Position numbers and translations under genes: made by a program
Assembly: GCF_900116145.1 (NCBI RefSeq)
Contig: NZ_FPAB01000010.1
Coordinates: 62,001-126,000 of the forward strand
Length of the DNA: 64,000 nucleotides
Direction of reading: 5' to 3'
Source of the DNA: Streptomyces harbinensis
Lineage (GTDB): Bacteria > Actinomycetota > Actinomycetes > Streptomycetales > Streptomycetaceae
In this document: positions 1 to 8,199 of the stretch, piece by piece
How positions within the stretch are numbered: position 1 is the stretch's first letter
Layout of the letters: every line of letters starts with the position of its first letter
Notes under the pieces: generated by a model
The model's input: only the letters and a program-made list of their open reading frames with translations
Told to the model about the DNA's origin: nothing
Databases searched by the model: none

Positions 1-1564
1 ACTCCAGCGCGGCGTCCACATCGTCCGCCGTGGGACGGTCGTGCCCGGCCAGGTCCGCCACCGTCCAGGCCACCCGCAGCACCCGGTCGAGGCCACGGGC
101 GGTGAGCGTGCCGCGATCCATGTCGGTCTCGGCCCGGGCCAGCGCGCCCGGCGCAGGCGCCCAGCGGGTCCGCAGCTCGTGGCCAGGGGCCTCGCCGTTG
201 GTGCTCCAGCCCATACCGGCGTAACGCGCCGCCGCCCGTTCCCTGGCCGCCAGCACCCGCTCGGCCACGGCGGCCGTGGATTCCCCGCTGCTCGCCGACG
301 TCAGCTCCGCGCGGCCGACCGGCTCGACCGGCACCCGCAGATCGATCCGGTCCAGCAGTGGCCCGGACAGCCGGGCCCGGTACCGCCGTACCGTGCCGGG
401 CAGACACTCGCACTCCCCGCCCGGTGAGCCGTGCCGCCCGCACGGACACGGATTGGCCGCCAGGACCAGCAACACCCGGGCGGGCATCCGCAGTACCCCG
501 GCCGATCGCGCCACCACCACCTGCCCCGACTCCAGCGGCTGCCGCAGCGCGTCCAGCACCTGGCTGCTCATCTCGGCGGCCTCGTCCAGGAACAGCACTC
601 CGTGGTGTGCCAGCGACGCCGCTCCCGGCCGCGGCAGCCCGCTGCCACCGCCCACCAGAGCGGGCAGCGAGGCCGAGTGGTGCGGGGCGCAGTACGGCGG
701 CCGGTCCACCAGCGGGCGCCCCGGCGGCAGCGAACCGCTCACCGAATGCACCGCGGTGACCTCAAGAGCCTCCTGCCGGGTCAACGGGGGCAGCAGCCCC
801 GGCAGCCGCTCGGCCAGCATGGTCTTGCCCGCCCCGGGCGAGCCCTGGAGGAACAGATGGTGGCGTCCGGCCGCCGCCACCTCCAGCGCCCGGCGGGCCA
901 GCCGCTGCCCCGCCACCTCGGCGAGATCCGGCGGCTGCTCCGTACCGTCGAAGGTGCGATACAGACCGGCGGGCCGTGGGTAGCCCCAGCCCGCGCCGCG
1001 CGGCCCGGGGCCGCCGCCCTCCGGCCGCGGCGGGGGTTCATCCGGCACCGGTTCGCCGGCGAGTACGGCGATGAGCTGGCGCAGGCTGCGCACGCCCAGT
1101 ACGGCCACATCGGGCACCAGGGCCGCCTCCGCGGCGTTCTGTTCGGCGACCACCACCTGCCGGTAGCCGGCGTCCGCCGCGGTGAGCACGGCGGGGAGCA
1201 CGCCGCGTACCGGCCGGACCCCGCCGTCCAGCCCCAGCTCGCCGATCAGCAGCAGGTCGGCGATGGCCTTGGGGTCGACGCGTTCGGCCGCGGCCAGTAC
1301 GGCGGCAGCCACCGCCAGATCGAATCCGCTGCCGCATTTGGGCACCGCCGCCGGGCTCAGCCCCACGGTGAGCTTCTTCTGCGGCCACTCGGCACCCGAG
1401 TTGAGTACCGCGGCCCGGACCCGGTCCCGGCTCTCGTTCAGCGACTTGTCGGCCAGCCCCACCAGGGTGAACGCCGCCACCCCCGGCTCCAGGTCCGCCT
1501 GCACCTCCACCACCACGCCCTCGACCCCGACCAGGGCCACGGCGCAGGTCCGCGCGAAGGCCAT
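1..1564 (-). CDS. comM: ComM/YifB-family Mg-chelatase-like AAA+ ATPase (3' end outside window)
   Basis: The reading frame opens with ATG at 1564 and stays open to the left edge, giving 521 residues; the family is usually slightly longer, so only a short C-terminus is missing. The N-terminal ChlI-type half (MAFARTCAVALVGVEG...) carries the YifB subdomain, followed by a Walker A (GSPGAGKTM, near residue 228), a Walker B-type LFLDEAAE, and the zinc-like cysteine segment NPCPCGRHG typical of ComM. ComM proteins are ring helicases that promote branch migration during DNA uptake and recombination. The start codon overlaps the yraN stop (TGATG), so the two are co-transcribed and probably coupled; dprA is the expected next gene beyond the edge. 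Family assignment is firm; the role in this organism is inferred. Confidence 0.93.
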   Translation of the reverse strand, partial: MAFARTCAVALVGVEGVVVEVQADLEPGVAAFTLVGLADKSLNESRDRVRAAVLNSGAEWPQKKLTVGLSPAAVPKCGSGFDLAVAAAVLAAAERVDPKAIADLLLIGELGLDGGVRPVRGVLPAVLTAADAGYRQVVVAEQNAAEAALVPDVAVLGVRSLRQLIAVLAGEPVPDEPPPRPEGGGPGPRGAGWGYPRPAGLYRTFDGTEQPPDLAEVAGQRLARRALEVAAAGRHHLFLQGSPGAGKTMLAERLPGLLPPLTRQEALEVTAVHSVSGSLPPGRPLVDRPPYCAPHHSASLPALVGGGSGLPRPGAASLAHHGVLFLDEAAEMSSQVLDALRQPLESGQVVVARSAGVLRMPARVLLVLAANPCPCGRHGSPGGECECLPGTVRRYRARLSGPLLDRIDLRVPVEPVGRAELTSASSGESTAAVAERVLAARERAAARYAGMGWSTNGEAPGHELRTRWAPAPGALARAETDMDRGTLTARGLDRVLRVAWTVADLAGHDRPTADDVDAALE

Positions 1565-1971
1565 CACGCCACCCCCCTGGCGTGCTCGACCACCGGCGCT
1601 CCCCGGCGCGGCACCAGGACGCCGACCAGATCGATCCGCAGCCCGCCGGAGGGCGGTGCCCCGTAGCGGGGCAGCCAGCGTTCGCTGAGCCACCACTCGG
1701 CGAGCCGCCGCAGCCGCTCCGCCTTGCTCGCGCCGACCGCCGCCATCGGGTGCTGGAACCCCGCACCCCGGCGGGTCTTCACCTCGCACACCACCAGGAC
1801 CTCCTGCGGACCGGGCTCCCGGGCCACGATGTCGATCTCTCCGGCCCGGCAGCGCCAGTTGCGCTCCAGCACCGCCATTCCGGCGGCCGTCAGCCGCCGT
1901 ACCGCCAGGTCCTCACCGAACCGGCCCAGAGCTCCCCGCTGGTTGCCGGTACGTCCCGTCGCACGCGTCAT
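1564..1971 (-). CDS. yraN: YraN/UPF0102-family nuclease-like protein
   Basis: A 135-aa protein with the UPF0102 layout: GRFGEDLAVRRL near residue 17, then the restriction-endonuclease-like core with GEIDIVARE and VCEVKTRRG, which hold the Asp and Glu-x-Lys residues of the fold. The family usually sits beside comM and dprA and is thought to act on DNA, but no precise activity is established. The ATG at 1971 has a strong GGAGG about eight bases upstream. It is the first gene of the leftward yraN-comM operon and is transcribed divergently from rpsB. Confidence 0.92.
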   Translation of the reverse strand: MTRATGRTGNQRGALGRFGEDLAVRRLTAAGMAVLERNWRCRAGEIDIVAREPGPQEVLVVCEVKTRRGAGFQHPMAAVGASKAERLRRLAEWWLSERWLPRYGAPPSGGLRIDLVGVLVPRRGAPVVEHARGVA

Positions 1972-2026
1972 CGCGCATCACCTCCGCCCCGGACGCTGCC
2001 CCAGTCGCGGTGATCCCGCCGGGGCC

Positions 2027-2035
2027 TGTGGACAA
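2027..2035 (-). promoter_or_regulatory. DnaA box-like site 1
   Basis: TGTGGACAA is the exact reverse complement of TTGTCCACA, the Streptomyces-type DnaA box. It is followed by CC, as is the second copy 18 bp to the right. DnaA binding here is inference. Confidence 0.5.
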
Positions 2036-2044
2036 CCACCGGGG

Positions 2045-2053
2045 TGTGGACAA
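2045..2053 (-). promoter_or_regulatory. DnaA box-like site 2
   Basis: Second perfect TGTGGACAA, same orientation as the first and 18 bp away start to start, about 300 bp before rpsB. Tandem perfect 9-mers are unlikely by chance in such GC-rich DNA, but regulation by DnaA has to be shown. Confidence 0.5.
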
Positions 2054-2349
2054 CCCGTTCACTCGTGTGGGGGACGGTCCGTGTGGCGGGGGAGCGCGGC
2101 GGGGCCCCGATGGCCTGTCGCCCCGCGTGCCCGGGGTCCCGTACACTTCTGGTGGCGATCCGGGTCCCCGGATCGACCTCGCATGCCCCGCCACCACCGC
2201 GTCCGGCCTCGCAGCCGAAGCGCTGAGGTGGCCGCGACTCTCGGTCCCGGGACGGCCCCGCAGGCAGTCCCCGGCACAGCGCGCAGGGGCATCAGGAGCG
2301 CCGGCCGCCCGGTCGGCGCTGACAACCGAGCACCACGAGGAGAACGGCC

Positions 2350-3225
2350 ATGGCCGTCGTCACGATGCGGGAGCTGCTGGAGAGCGGCGTCCACTTCGGG
2401 CACCAGACCCGCCGCTGGAACCCGAAGATGAAGCGCTTCATCTTCACCGAGCGCAACGGCATCTACATCATCGACCTGCTCCAGTCGCTGTCGTACATCG
2501 ACCGCGCCTACGAGTTCGTCAAGGAGACCGTCGCCCACGGCGGCACGGTCATGTTCGTCGGCACCAAGAAGCAGGCCCAGCAGGCCATCGCGGAGCAGGC
2601 GACCCGGGTCGGCATGCCCTACGTCAACCAGCGCTGGCTGGGCGGCATGCTCACCAACTTCTCCACCGTGCACAAGCGGCTGCAGCGCCTCAAGGAGCTG
2701 GAGCAGATCGACTTCGAGGACGTGGCCGCCTCCGGCCTGACCAAGAAGGAACTGCTCGTCCTCTCCCGCGAGAAGGCCAAGCTGGAGAAGACCCTGGGCG
2801 GTATCCGCGACATGCAGAAGGTGCCCAGCGCCGTCTGGATCGTGGACACCAAGAAGGAGCACATCGCCGTCGGCGAGGCCCGCAAGCTCAACATCCCGGT
2901 GGTCGCGATCCTCGACACCAACTGCGACCCCGACGAGGTCGACTACAAGATCCCCGGCAACGACGACGCGATCCGCTCCGTCACGCTGCTCACCCGGGTC
3001 ATCGCCGACGCCGTCGCCGAGGGCCTGATCTCCCGCTCCGGTGTCGCCGAGGCGGCCAAGGGTGGCGAGAAGGCGGCCGGCGAGCCGCTGCCCGAGTGGG
3101 AGCGCGAGCTGCTGGAGCGCGGTGAGTCCGCCGAGGCCAAGGCCGAGGACAAGCCCGCCGAGCAGGCGCCCGCCGAGGCCGCCCCCGAGGCCCCCGCCGC
3201 GGAGACCCCCGCCGAGCAGGGCTGA
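2350..3225 (+). CDS. rpsB: 30S ribosomal protein S2
   Basis: 291 aa, opening MAVVTMRELLESGVHFGHQT, the canonical S2 start, with the conserved RWLGGMLTNF and VWIVDTKKEH stretches in the core. S2 joins late in 30S assembly and is needed for S1 binding. The C-terminal ~40 residues are an Ala/Glu/Pro-rich tail typical of actinobacterial S2 and absent from E. coli. ATG at 2350 with GAGGAGA seven bases upstream. It leads the rpsB-tsf pair, the usual ribosome/elongation-factor operon. Confidence 0.98.
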   Translation: MAVVTMRELLESGVHFGHQTRRWNPKMKRFIFTERNGIYIIDLLQSLSYIDRAYEFVKETVAHGGTVMFVGTKKQAQQAIAEQATRVGMPYVNQRWLGGMLTNFSTVHKRLQRLKELEQIDFEDVAASGLTKKELLVLSREKAKLEKTLGGIRDMQKVPSAVWIVDTKKEHIAVGEARKLNIPVVAILDTNCDPDEVDYKIPGNDDAIRSVTLLTRVIADAVAEGLISRSGVAEAAKGGEKAAGEPLPEWERELLERGESAEAKAEDKPAEQAPAEAAPEAPAAETPAEQG

Positions 3226-3274
3226 CGCGAGCCACAGCGATTCATCGACATTCCGGGAAGAGAATCAGACAACC

Positions 3275-4120
3275 ATGGCGAACTACACCGCCGCCGACGT
3301 CAAGAAGCTCCGTGAGCTGACCGGCGCCGGCATGATGGACTGCAAGAAGGCGCTCGACGAGGCCGAGGGCAACGTCGACAAGGCCGTGGAGATCCTCCGC
3401 GTCAAGGGCCAGAAGGGTGTGGCCAAGCGTGAGGGCCGCACCGCCGAGAACGGCGCCGTCACCTCGCTGATCTCCGACGACTCCGCCACCGGCGTGCTCG
3501 TCGAGCTGAAGTGCGAGACGGACTTCGTCGCCAAGGGCGACAAGTTCCAGGTCGCCGTCGCCGCCATCGCCCAGCACGTCGCCGACACCGCTCCGGCGGA
3601 CCTGGAGACGCTGCTCGCCTCGGAGATCGAGCCCGGCAAGTCCGTGCAGGCGTACGTCGACGAGGCCAACGCGACCCTGGGCGAGAAGATCGTTCTCGAC
3701 CGCTTCGCCCGCTTCACCGGCGGCTACGTCGGCTCGTACCTGCACCGCACCAACCCCGACCTGCCCCCGCAGGTGGGTGTCCTGGTGCAGCTGGCCGAGG
3801 GCGGGGACAAGGCCGCCGAGGTCGTCAAGGACGTCGCGCAGCACATCGCCGCGTTCGGCCCGCGCTTCCTCTCCCGCGAGGACGTGCCGGCCGAGCTGGT
3901 CGAGTCCGAGCGCCGGGTCGCCGAGGCGACCGCCCGCGAGGAGGGCAAGCCGGAGGCCGCCCTGGCGCGCATCGTCGAGGGCCGGGTGAACGGCTTCTAC
4001 AAGGAGAACGTCCTCCTTGACCAGCCCTTCGCCAAGGACAACAAGAAGACGGTGCAGAAGGTCCTGGCCGAGGCGGGCGCCACGGTCAAGAACTTCGCCC
4101 GCTTCCGCGTCGGCGCCTGA
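3275..4120 (+). CDS. tsf: Elongation factor Ts
   Basis: 281 aa starting MANYTAADVKKLRELTGAGMM, with the UBA-like N-terminus and the TDFVAKGD segment that contacts EF-Tu. EF-Ts exchanges GDP for GTP on EF-Tu. The start is fixed by homology: an in-frame extension runs further upstream, but the family begins here and a GGGAAGAG purine tract precedes the ATG. It lies 49 bases after rpsB and is followed within ten bases by a GC-rich hairpin, so most transcription of the rpsB-tsf unit probably ends before pyrH. Confidence 0.98.
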   Translation: MANYTAADVKKLRELTGAGMMDCKKALDEAEGNVDKAVEILRVKGQKGVAKREGRTAENGAVTSLISDDSATGVLVELKCETDFVAKGDKFQVAVAAIAQHVADTAPADLETLLASEIEPGKSVQAYVDEANATLGEKIVLDRFARFTGGYVGSYLHRTNPDLPPQVGVLVQLAEGGDKAAEVVKDVAQHIAAFGPRFLSREDVPAELVESERRVAEATAREEGKPEAALARIVEGRVNGFYKENVLLDQPFAKDNKKTVQKVLAEAGATVKNFARFRVGA

Positions 4121-4129
4121 TCACGGAAT

Positions 4130-4156
4130 CCGTCCCGCGCCGTCGGCGCGGGACGG
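4130..4156 (+). terminator. Hairpin terminator after tsf
   Basis: Perfect 12-bp stem CCGTCCCGCGCC / GGCGCGGGACGG with a three-base GTC loop, starting nine bases after the tsf stop. No T-tract, as is common in Streptomyces. Confidence 0.8.
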
Positions 4157-4234
4157 GACCGCACCCGGCTATTGTCGGGGGCGGCAGGCCGTACGGCTGC
4201 GCCGGGTTCGGACCCGGACGGCCGCAGTTGTGAC

Positions 4235-4289
4235 GAGGAGGCCATTGCCGAACAGGGGTCGTCAGGGATCCACGGGCAATGGCCTCCTC
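4235..4289 (+). promoter_or_regulatory. 15-bp inverted repeat in the pyrH leader
   Basis: GAGGAGGCCATTGCC (4235-4249) is exactly complementary to GGCAATGGCCTCCTC (4275-4289) across a 25-base loop. The left arm contains an ideal Shine-Dalgarno sequence that would be buried when the stem forms. It ends 23 bases before the pyrH ATG, and the true pyrH RBS (GAGGAG, 4301-4306) lies outside it. The arrangement resembles a translational or attenuation control element; that is inference. Confidence 0.55.
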
Positions 4290-4316
4290 AGCATGCGCAC
4301 GAGGAGATTTCCATGA
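4245..4316 (+). CDS. Possible 23-aa leader peptide ahead of pyrH
   Basis: A TTG at 4245 follows GAGGAGG (4235-4241) and opens 23 codons (LPNRGRQGSTGNGLLSMRTR, then RFP) ending in a TGA that overlaps the pyrH ATG (ATGA, 4313-4316). It spans the whole inverted repeat, so a translating ribosome would melt the stem and could pass on to pyrH by coupling. TTG with a four-base gap is not ideal, and no homology can be claimed. Confidence 0.25.
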   Translation: MPNRGRQGSTGNGLLSMRTRRFP

Positions 4317-5083
4317 ACCAGGGCGCCGCCTCCGCCGAGAGGACGGACGGCAAGGACGTCACACCTCCCCGCTTTCTCCTGAAGCTGTCGGGAGAGGCCT
4401 TCGCGGGCGACGGAGGGCTCGGCGTCGACCCCGACATCGTTCACAAGATGGCGCGGGAGATCGCCGCCGTCGTCCGGGACGGTGCCCAGATCGCCGTGGT
4501 CATCGGCGGCGGCAACTTCTTCCGCGGGGCCGAGCTCCAGCAGCGCGGCATGGACCGGGCCAGGTCCGACTACATGGGCATGCTGGGCACCGTCATGAAC
4601 TGCCTCGCCCTCCAGGACTTCCTGGAGAAGGAGGGCATCGACTCGCGGGTGCAGACGGCGATCACCATGGGCCAGGTCGCCGAGCCGTACATTCCGCTGC
4701 GCGCGGTGCGGCACCTGGAGAAGGGCCGCGTCGTCATTTTCGGCGCCGGTATGGGGATGCCGTACTTCTCCACCGACACCACGGCCGCCCAGCGCGCGCT
4801 GGAGATCAACGCCGAGGCGCTGCTGATGGGCAAGAACGGCGTGGACGGCGTGTACGACGCCGACCCCGCGAAGTACCCGGACGCGGTGAAGTACGACGCC
4901 CTCGACTACGGCGAGGTCATCACCCGCGATCTGCGGGTCGCCGATTCCACGGCGATCACCCTGTGCCGGGACAATTCGCTCCCCATTCTGGTCTTCGAAC
5001 TGCTGGCCGAAGGCAATATCGCCCGCGCCGTAAAGGGTGAGAAGATCGGCACGCTCGTGAACAGCCAGGGCCGACGGGCCTGA
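4313..5083 (+). CDS. pyrH: UMP kinase
   Basis: 256 aa of the hexameric bacterial UMP kinase family (amino-acid-kinase fold). RFLLKLSGEAFAG near residue 20 is the ATP-phosphate loop, VIGGGNFFRG binds UMP, and TTAAQRALEINAEALLMGKN and the later DSTAITLCRDN are family signatures. It converts UMP to UDP in pyrimidine synthesis. ATG at 4313 with GAGGAG upstream; the frame extends further back but that part overlaps the leader hairpin and is not conserved. frr follows closely, as in most bacteria. Confidence 0.97.
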   Translation: MNQGAASAERTDGKDVTPPRFLLKLSGEAFAGDGGLGVDPDIVHKMAREIAAVVRDGAQIAVVIGGGNFFRGAELQQRGMDRARSDYMGMLGTVMNCLALQDFLEKEGIDSRVQTAITMGQVAEPYIPLRAVRHLEKGRVVIFGAGMGMPYFSTDTTAAQRALEINAEALLMGKNGVDGVYDADPAKYPDAVKYDALDYGEVITRDLRVADSTAITLCRDNSLPILVFELLAEGNIARAVKGEKIGTLVNSQGRRA

Positions 5084-5128
5084 CGGCCTGTCATGTCACG
5101 TCATACATATTCGAACCAGGAGCACGTG

Positions 5129-5686
5129 GTGATCGAAGAAGCCCTCCTCGAGGCTGAGGAGAAGATGGAGAAGGCGGTCGTCGTCGCCAAGGAGGATCTG
5201 GCAGCGATCCGCACCGGCCGTGCCCACCCGGCGATGTTCAGCAAGCTCGTGGCCGAGTACTACGGCACGCCGACCCCGATCAACCAGCTGGCCTCGTTCT
5301 CGGTGCCGGAGGCGCGGATGGCGGTGGTGACCCCGTTCGACAAGAGCGCGCTGCGCAACATCGAGCAGGCGATCCGCGACTCCGACCTCGGCGTCAACCC
5401 CACCAACGACGGTCACATCATCCGGGTGGTCTTCCCCGAGCTGACGGAGGAGCGCCGCCGGGAGTACATCAAGGTCGCCAAGGCCAAGGGCGAGGACGCC
5501 AAGATCTCGATCCGCGGCGTACGCCGCAAGGCCAAGGAGTCCATCGACAAGTCCGTCAAGGACGGCGAGGTCGGCGAGGACGAGGGGCGGCGCGCGGAGA
5601 AGGAACTGGACGACACCACGAGCAAGTACGTCGCCCAGGTCGATGAGCTGCTGAAGCACAAGGAAGCCGAGCTGCTCGAGGTCTGA
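5129..5686 (+). CDS. frr: Ribosome recycling factor
   Basis: 185 aa, VIEEALLEAEEKMEKAV..., with the RRF triple-helix sequence (RTGRAHPAMF, LTEERRREYIK, KYVAQVDELLKHKE). With EF-G it splits post-termination ribosomes. GTG at 5129 gives the standard 185 residues and sits seven bases from AGGAG at 5117-5121; an upstream in-frame ATG at 5093 would add 12 non-conserved residues. It lies 45 bases after pyrH, probably in the same operon. Confidence 0.97.
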   Translation: MIEEALLEAEEKMEKAVVVAKEDLAAIRTGRAHPAMFSKLVAEYYGTPTPINQLASFSVPEARMAVVTPFDKSALRNIEQAIRDSDLGVNPTNDGHIIRVVFPELTEERRREYIKVAKAKGEDAKISIRGVRRKAKESIDKSVKDGEVGEDEGRRAEKELDDTTSKYVAQVDELLKHKEAELLEV

Positions 5687-5773
5687 GCGGAACGCGGGCG
5701 GGCTCCCACGCCCCGCCGCGCCCGTACGCCCTACCGCCGCCACGCCATCGAAGGACGAAGGACACCGCCACCC

Positions 5774-6799
5774 GTGAACGAACCATCCTGGCGCCCGCCC
5801 CAGCCCGCGGCCGGGTACGGGGAACCGCCCGCGTACGCACGTCAGCACGCGGCGGGACACACGGGTGACGGTACCGGCCACGGGAAGGACTTCGGTGCGG
5901 GCAGCGGCCCCGCCGCCGCACAGGCGCCGGCGGCGTCCGCGCCGGGCGGCGGCCGGCAGGGCGGGGACGGCACGGGCGGCGGCAAGCGGGCGGGCCGCGA
6001 CCTGCGGGCCGCCGTCGGCGTGGGGCTGGCCCTGGGCGCGGTGATCATCGCCGCGCTGTTCGTGTACAAGCCGGTTTTCCTCGGCGTGATAGCGGTCGCC
6101 GTCATGGTCGGCGTCTGGGAGCTGTCGTCCCGGCTCGCCGAGCAGAAGCAGATCCGGGTGCCGGTCGTGCCGCTGGCGATCGGCGGCGCCGCGATGGTGG
6201 TGGCCGGATATCTGCGCGGTGCGGCGGGGTCCTGGGTCGCGCTGGGGCTCACGGTGCTCGTGGTGCTGCTGTGGCGGATGGCGTACGCCCCCGAGACATA
6301 TCTGCGGGATGCCACGGCGGCGGTCTTCGCCGCGTTCTACGTGCCCTTCCTTGCCACCTTCGTCGCGCTGATGCTCGCGGCGGACGACGGACCGTGGCGG
6401 GTGCTCGTCTTCCTGGTGCTGGTGGTCGTCAGCGACACCGGCGCGTACGCGGTGGGCTGGCGGCTGGGCCGCCGCAAGCTCGCCCCGCGGATCAGCCCCG
6501 GCAAGACCCTGGAGGGGCTGGCGGGGGCGATCTCGTTCGCGATGGTGGCCGGCGCCCTGTGCTTCGGCTTCCTCATCGAGGACGCCCTGTGGTGGCAGGG
6601 CCTGCTGATGGGCCTCGCGGTCGCGATCTGCGCCACCCTCGGGGACCTGGGCGAGTCCATGATCAAGCGCGACCTGGGCATCAAGGACATGGGCACCCTG
6701 CTGCCCGGCCACGGCGGCATCATGGACCGGCTCGACTCGCTGCTGCCCACCGCGCCGGTGGCCTGGCTGCTCTATCTGGCCTTCACCGGCGCCGGATGA
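5774..6799 (+). CDS. cdsA: Phosphatidate cytidylyltransferase (CDP-diglyceride synthase)
   Basis: 341 aa. A Pro/Gly-rich soluble N-terminus of about 75 residues, typical of Streptomyces CdsA, precedes seven or eight membrane segments. The C-terminal signature SDTGAYAVGWRLGRRKL...SPGKTLEG...GDLGESMIKRDLGIKD is intact, including the acidic residues that bind metal and CTP. The enzyme makes CDP-diacylglycerol, precursor of the anionic and zwitterionic phospholipids. GTG at 5774 follows a GAAGGAC purine tract. It sits between frr and rlmN, the usual actinobacterial arrangement. Confidence 0.95.
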   Translation: MNEPSWRPPQPAAGYGEPPAYARQHAAGHTGDGTGHGKDFGAGSGPAAAQAPAASAPGGGRQGGDGTGGGKRAGRDLRAAVGVGLALGAVIIAALFVYKPVFLGVIAVAVMVGVWELSSRLAEQKQIRVPVVPLAIGGAAMVVAGYLRGAAGSWVALGLTVLVVLLWRMAYAPETYLRDATAAVFAAFYVPFLATFVALMLAADDGPWRVLVFLVLVVVSDTGAYAVGWRLGRRKLAPRISPGKTLEGLAGAISFAMVAGALCFGFLIEDALWWQGLLMGLAVAICATLGDLGESMIKRDLGIKDMGTLLPGHGGIMDRLDSLLPTAPVAWLLYLAFTGAG

Positions 6800-6834
6800 A
6801 CCCGCGCGGGTGAATCTGCGACACTGGCATAACC

Positions 6835-7941
6835 ATGCCTAAGCCCGGAGAACTCACTTTTGTCGCGCCCCGCGGAGCCAAGAAGCCGCCGCGCCACCTG
6901 GCCGATCTGACCCCTGCGCAGCGCCGTGAGGCGGTGTCCGCCCTCGGGGAGAAGCCGTTCCGCGCCCAGCAACTGTCGCGGCACTACTTCGCGCGACTGA
7001 CCGACGACCCGGCGGCCTGGACGGACATCCCCGCCGCCGCCCGGGAGCGGCTGGCCGGCGGGCTGCTGCCGCAGCTGATGTCGGTGGTGAGGCACATCAG
7101 CTGCGACGACGGCGCCACCCGCAAGACCCTGTGGCGGCTGCACGACGGGACGCTCGTGGAGTCCGTGCTCATGCGGTACCCGGACCGGGTCACCATGTGC
7201 ATCTCCTCCCAGGCCGGCTGCGGCATGAACTGCCCGTTCTGCGCCACCGGCCAGGCCGGGCTCGACCGCAATCTGTCCACTGCGGAGATCGTCCACCAGA
7301 TCGTGGACGGGATGCGGGCCCTGCGCGACGGGGAGGTGCCCGGCGGCCCCGCGCGGCTGTCGAACATCGTGTTCATGGGCATGGGCGAGCCCCTGGCCAA
7401 CTACAACCGGGTCGTCGGCGCGATCCGGCGGCTGACCGACCCGGAGCCGGACGGGATCGGGCTGTCCCAGCGCGGCATCACCGTCTCCACGGTCGGGCTG
7501 GTGCCGGCGATGCTGCGGTTCGCCGACGAGGGGCTGAGCTGCCGGCTCGCGGTGTCACTGCACGCGCCCGACGACGAGCTGCGCGACACGCTGGTGCCGG
7601 TGAACACCCGGTGGAAGGTGCGCGAGGTGCTGGACGCGGCGTGGGAGTACGCCGAGCGCTCCGGCCGGCGGATCTCCATCGAGTACGCGCTGATCAGGGA
7701 CATCAACGACCAGGCGTGGCGGGCGGACCTGCTCGGCAAGCTGCTGCGGGGTCACCGTGCCCACGTCAACCTCATTCCGCTGAACCCGACGCCTGGCTCC
7801 AAGTGGACGGCCTCCCGGCCGGAGGACGAGGCGGCGTTCGTCGCGGCGCTGGAGGCCCAGGGCGTGCCGGTGACCGTCCGGGACACCCGGGGCCAGGAGA
7901 TCGAGGGCGCGTGCGGTCAGCTGGCGGCGGCCGAGCGGTAA
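6835..7941 (+). CDS. rlmN: Dual-specificity 23S rRNA/tRNA adenine C2 methyltransferase
   Basis: 368-aa radical-SAM enzyme. The cluster cysteines are in GCGMNCPFC (C129, C133, C136); C122 lies just upstream. The methyl-carrying Cys near residue 360 is in EGACGQL, and NIVFMGMGEPLANY matches the family SAM-binding GGE-like motif. RlmN methylates A2503 of 23S rRNA and A37 of some tRNAs. The ATG at 6835 has no Shine-Dalgarno in the 25 bases before it; a GACACT (6820-6825) nine bases upstream could be a -10 box, which would give a nearly leaderless mRNA. Confidence 0.96.
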   Translation: MPKPGELTFVAPRGAKKPPRHLADLTPAQRREAVSALGEKPFRAQQLSRHYFARLTDDPAAWTDIPAAARERLAGGLLPQLMSVVRHISCDDGATRKTLWRLHDGTLVESVLMRYPDRVTMCISSQAGCGMNCPFCATGQAGLDRNLSTAEIVHQIVDGMRALRDGEVPGGPARLSNIVFMGMGEPLANYNRVVGAIRRLTDPEPDGIGLSQRGITVSTVGLVPAMLRFADEGLSCRLAVSLHAPDDELRDTLVPVNTRWKVREVLDAAWEYAERSGRRISIEYALIRDINDQAWRADLLGKLLRGHRAHVNLIPLNPTPGSKWTASRPEDEAAFVAALEAQGVPVTVRDTRGQEIEGACGQLAAAER

Positions 7942-8103
7942 CGGCTCTGCCGGGCGGTCGGTTCCCGGGCCGGCGGCCGGCGGCCGGGGGCGGGAGCGGT
8001 GCGCGGGGGTCCGTGGCGACCGGGGCCCTCGGGCCGTTCTCCGGCGGTCCGGGTGGTTCTGTCCGGACCTGCTGCTATCGTGACGTCGAACAAACGCATT
8101 ACT

Positions 8104-8193
8104 CCGACAGGGGAGCGCTCGCAGCGCTGAGAGTGCGGCAGCAGGCCGCAGACCCTCGAACCTCGCCCAGGTCATGCTGGGTAGGAAGTCGAC
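8104..8193 (+). ncRNA. TPP riboswitch (THI element)
   Basis: The conserved core elements appear in order: ACAGGGGAGC, GCGCTGAGAGTGCGGC (CUGAGA signature), GCAGACCCTCGAACCT, and CAGGTCATGCTGGGTAGGAAGTC (read as CAGGTCATGC then TGGGTAGGAAGTC). CGAC (8105-8108) can pair with GTCG (8188-8191) as P1. It precedes thiB by about 45 bases, as expected for thiamine transport genes. A TATCGT at 8076-8081 could be the promoter -10. TPP binding would reduce expression of thiBPQ. Confidence 0.95.
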
Positions 8194-8199
8194 GACTCT

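Larger units (their letters stand above)
1972..2349. promoter_or_regulatory. Divergent intergenic region between yraN and rpsB
   Basis: 378 bases without a convincing gene. They hold two DnaA-box-like 9-mers (listed separately), a possible rpsB -10 box TACACT at 2142-2147 without a clear -35, and the rpsB ribosome binding site GAGGAGA just before 2350. As I recall the usual Streptomyces order, whiG and an M23 peptidase gene lie upstream of rpsB; neither is here. Confidence 0.5.

Noticed and set aside
431..1666. 411-aa open frame on the plus strand
   Set aside because: Antisense to comM; Arg/His/Gly-rich composition from high-GC third positions.
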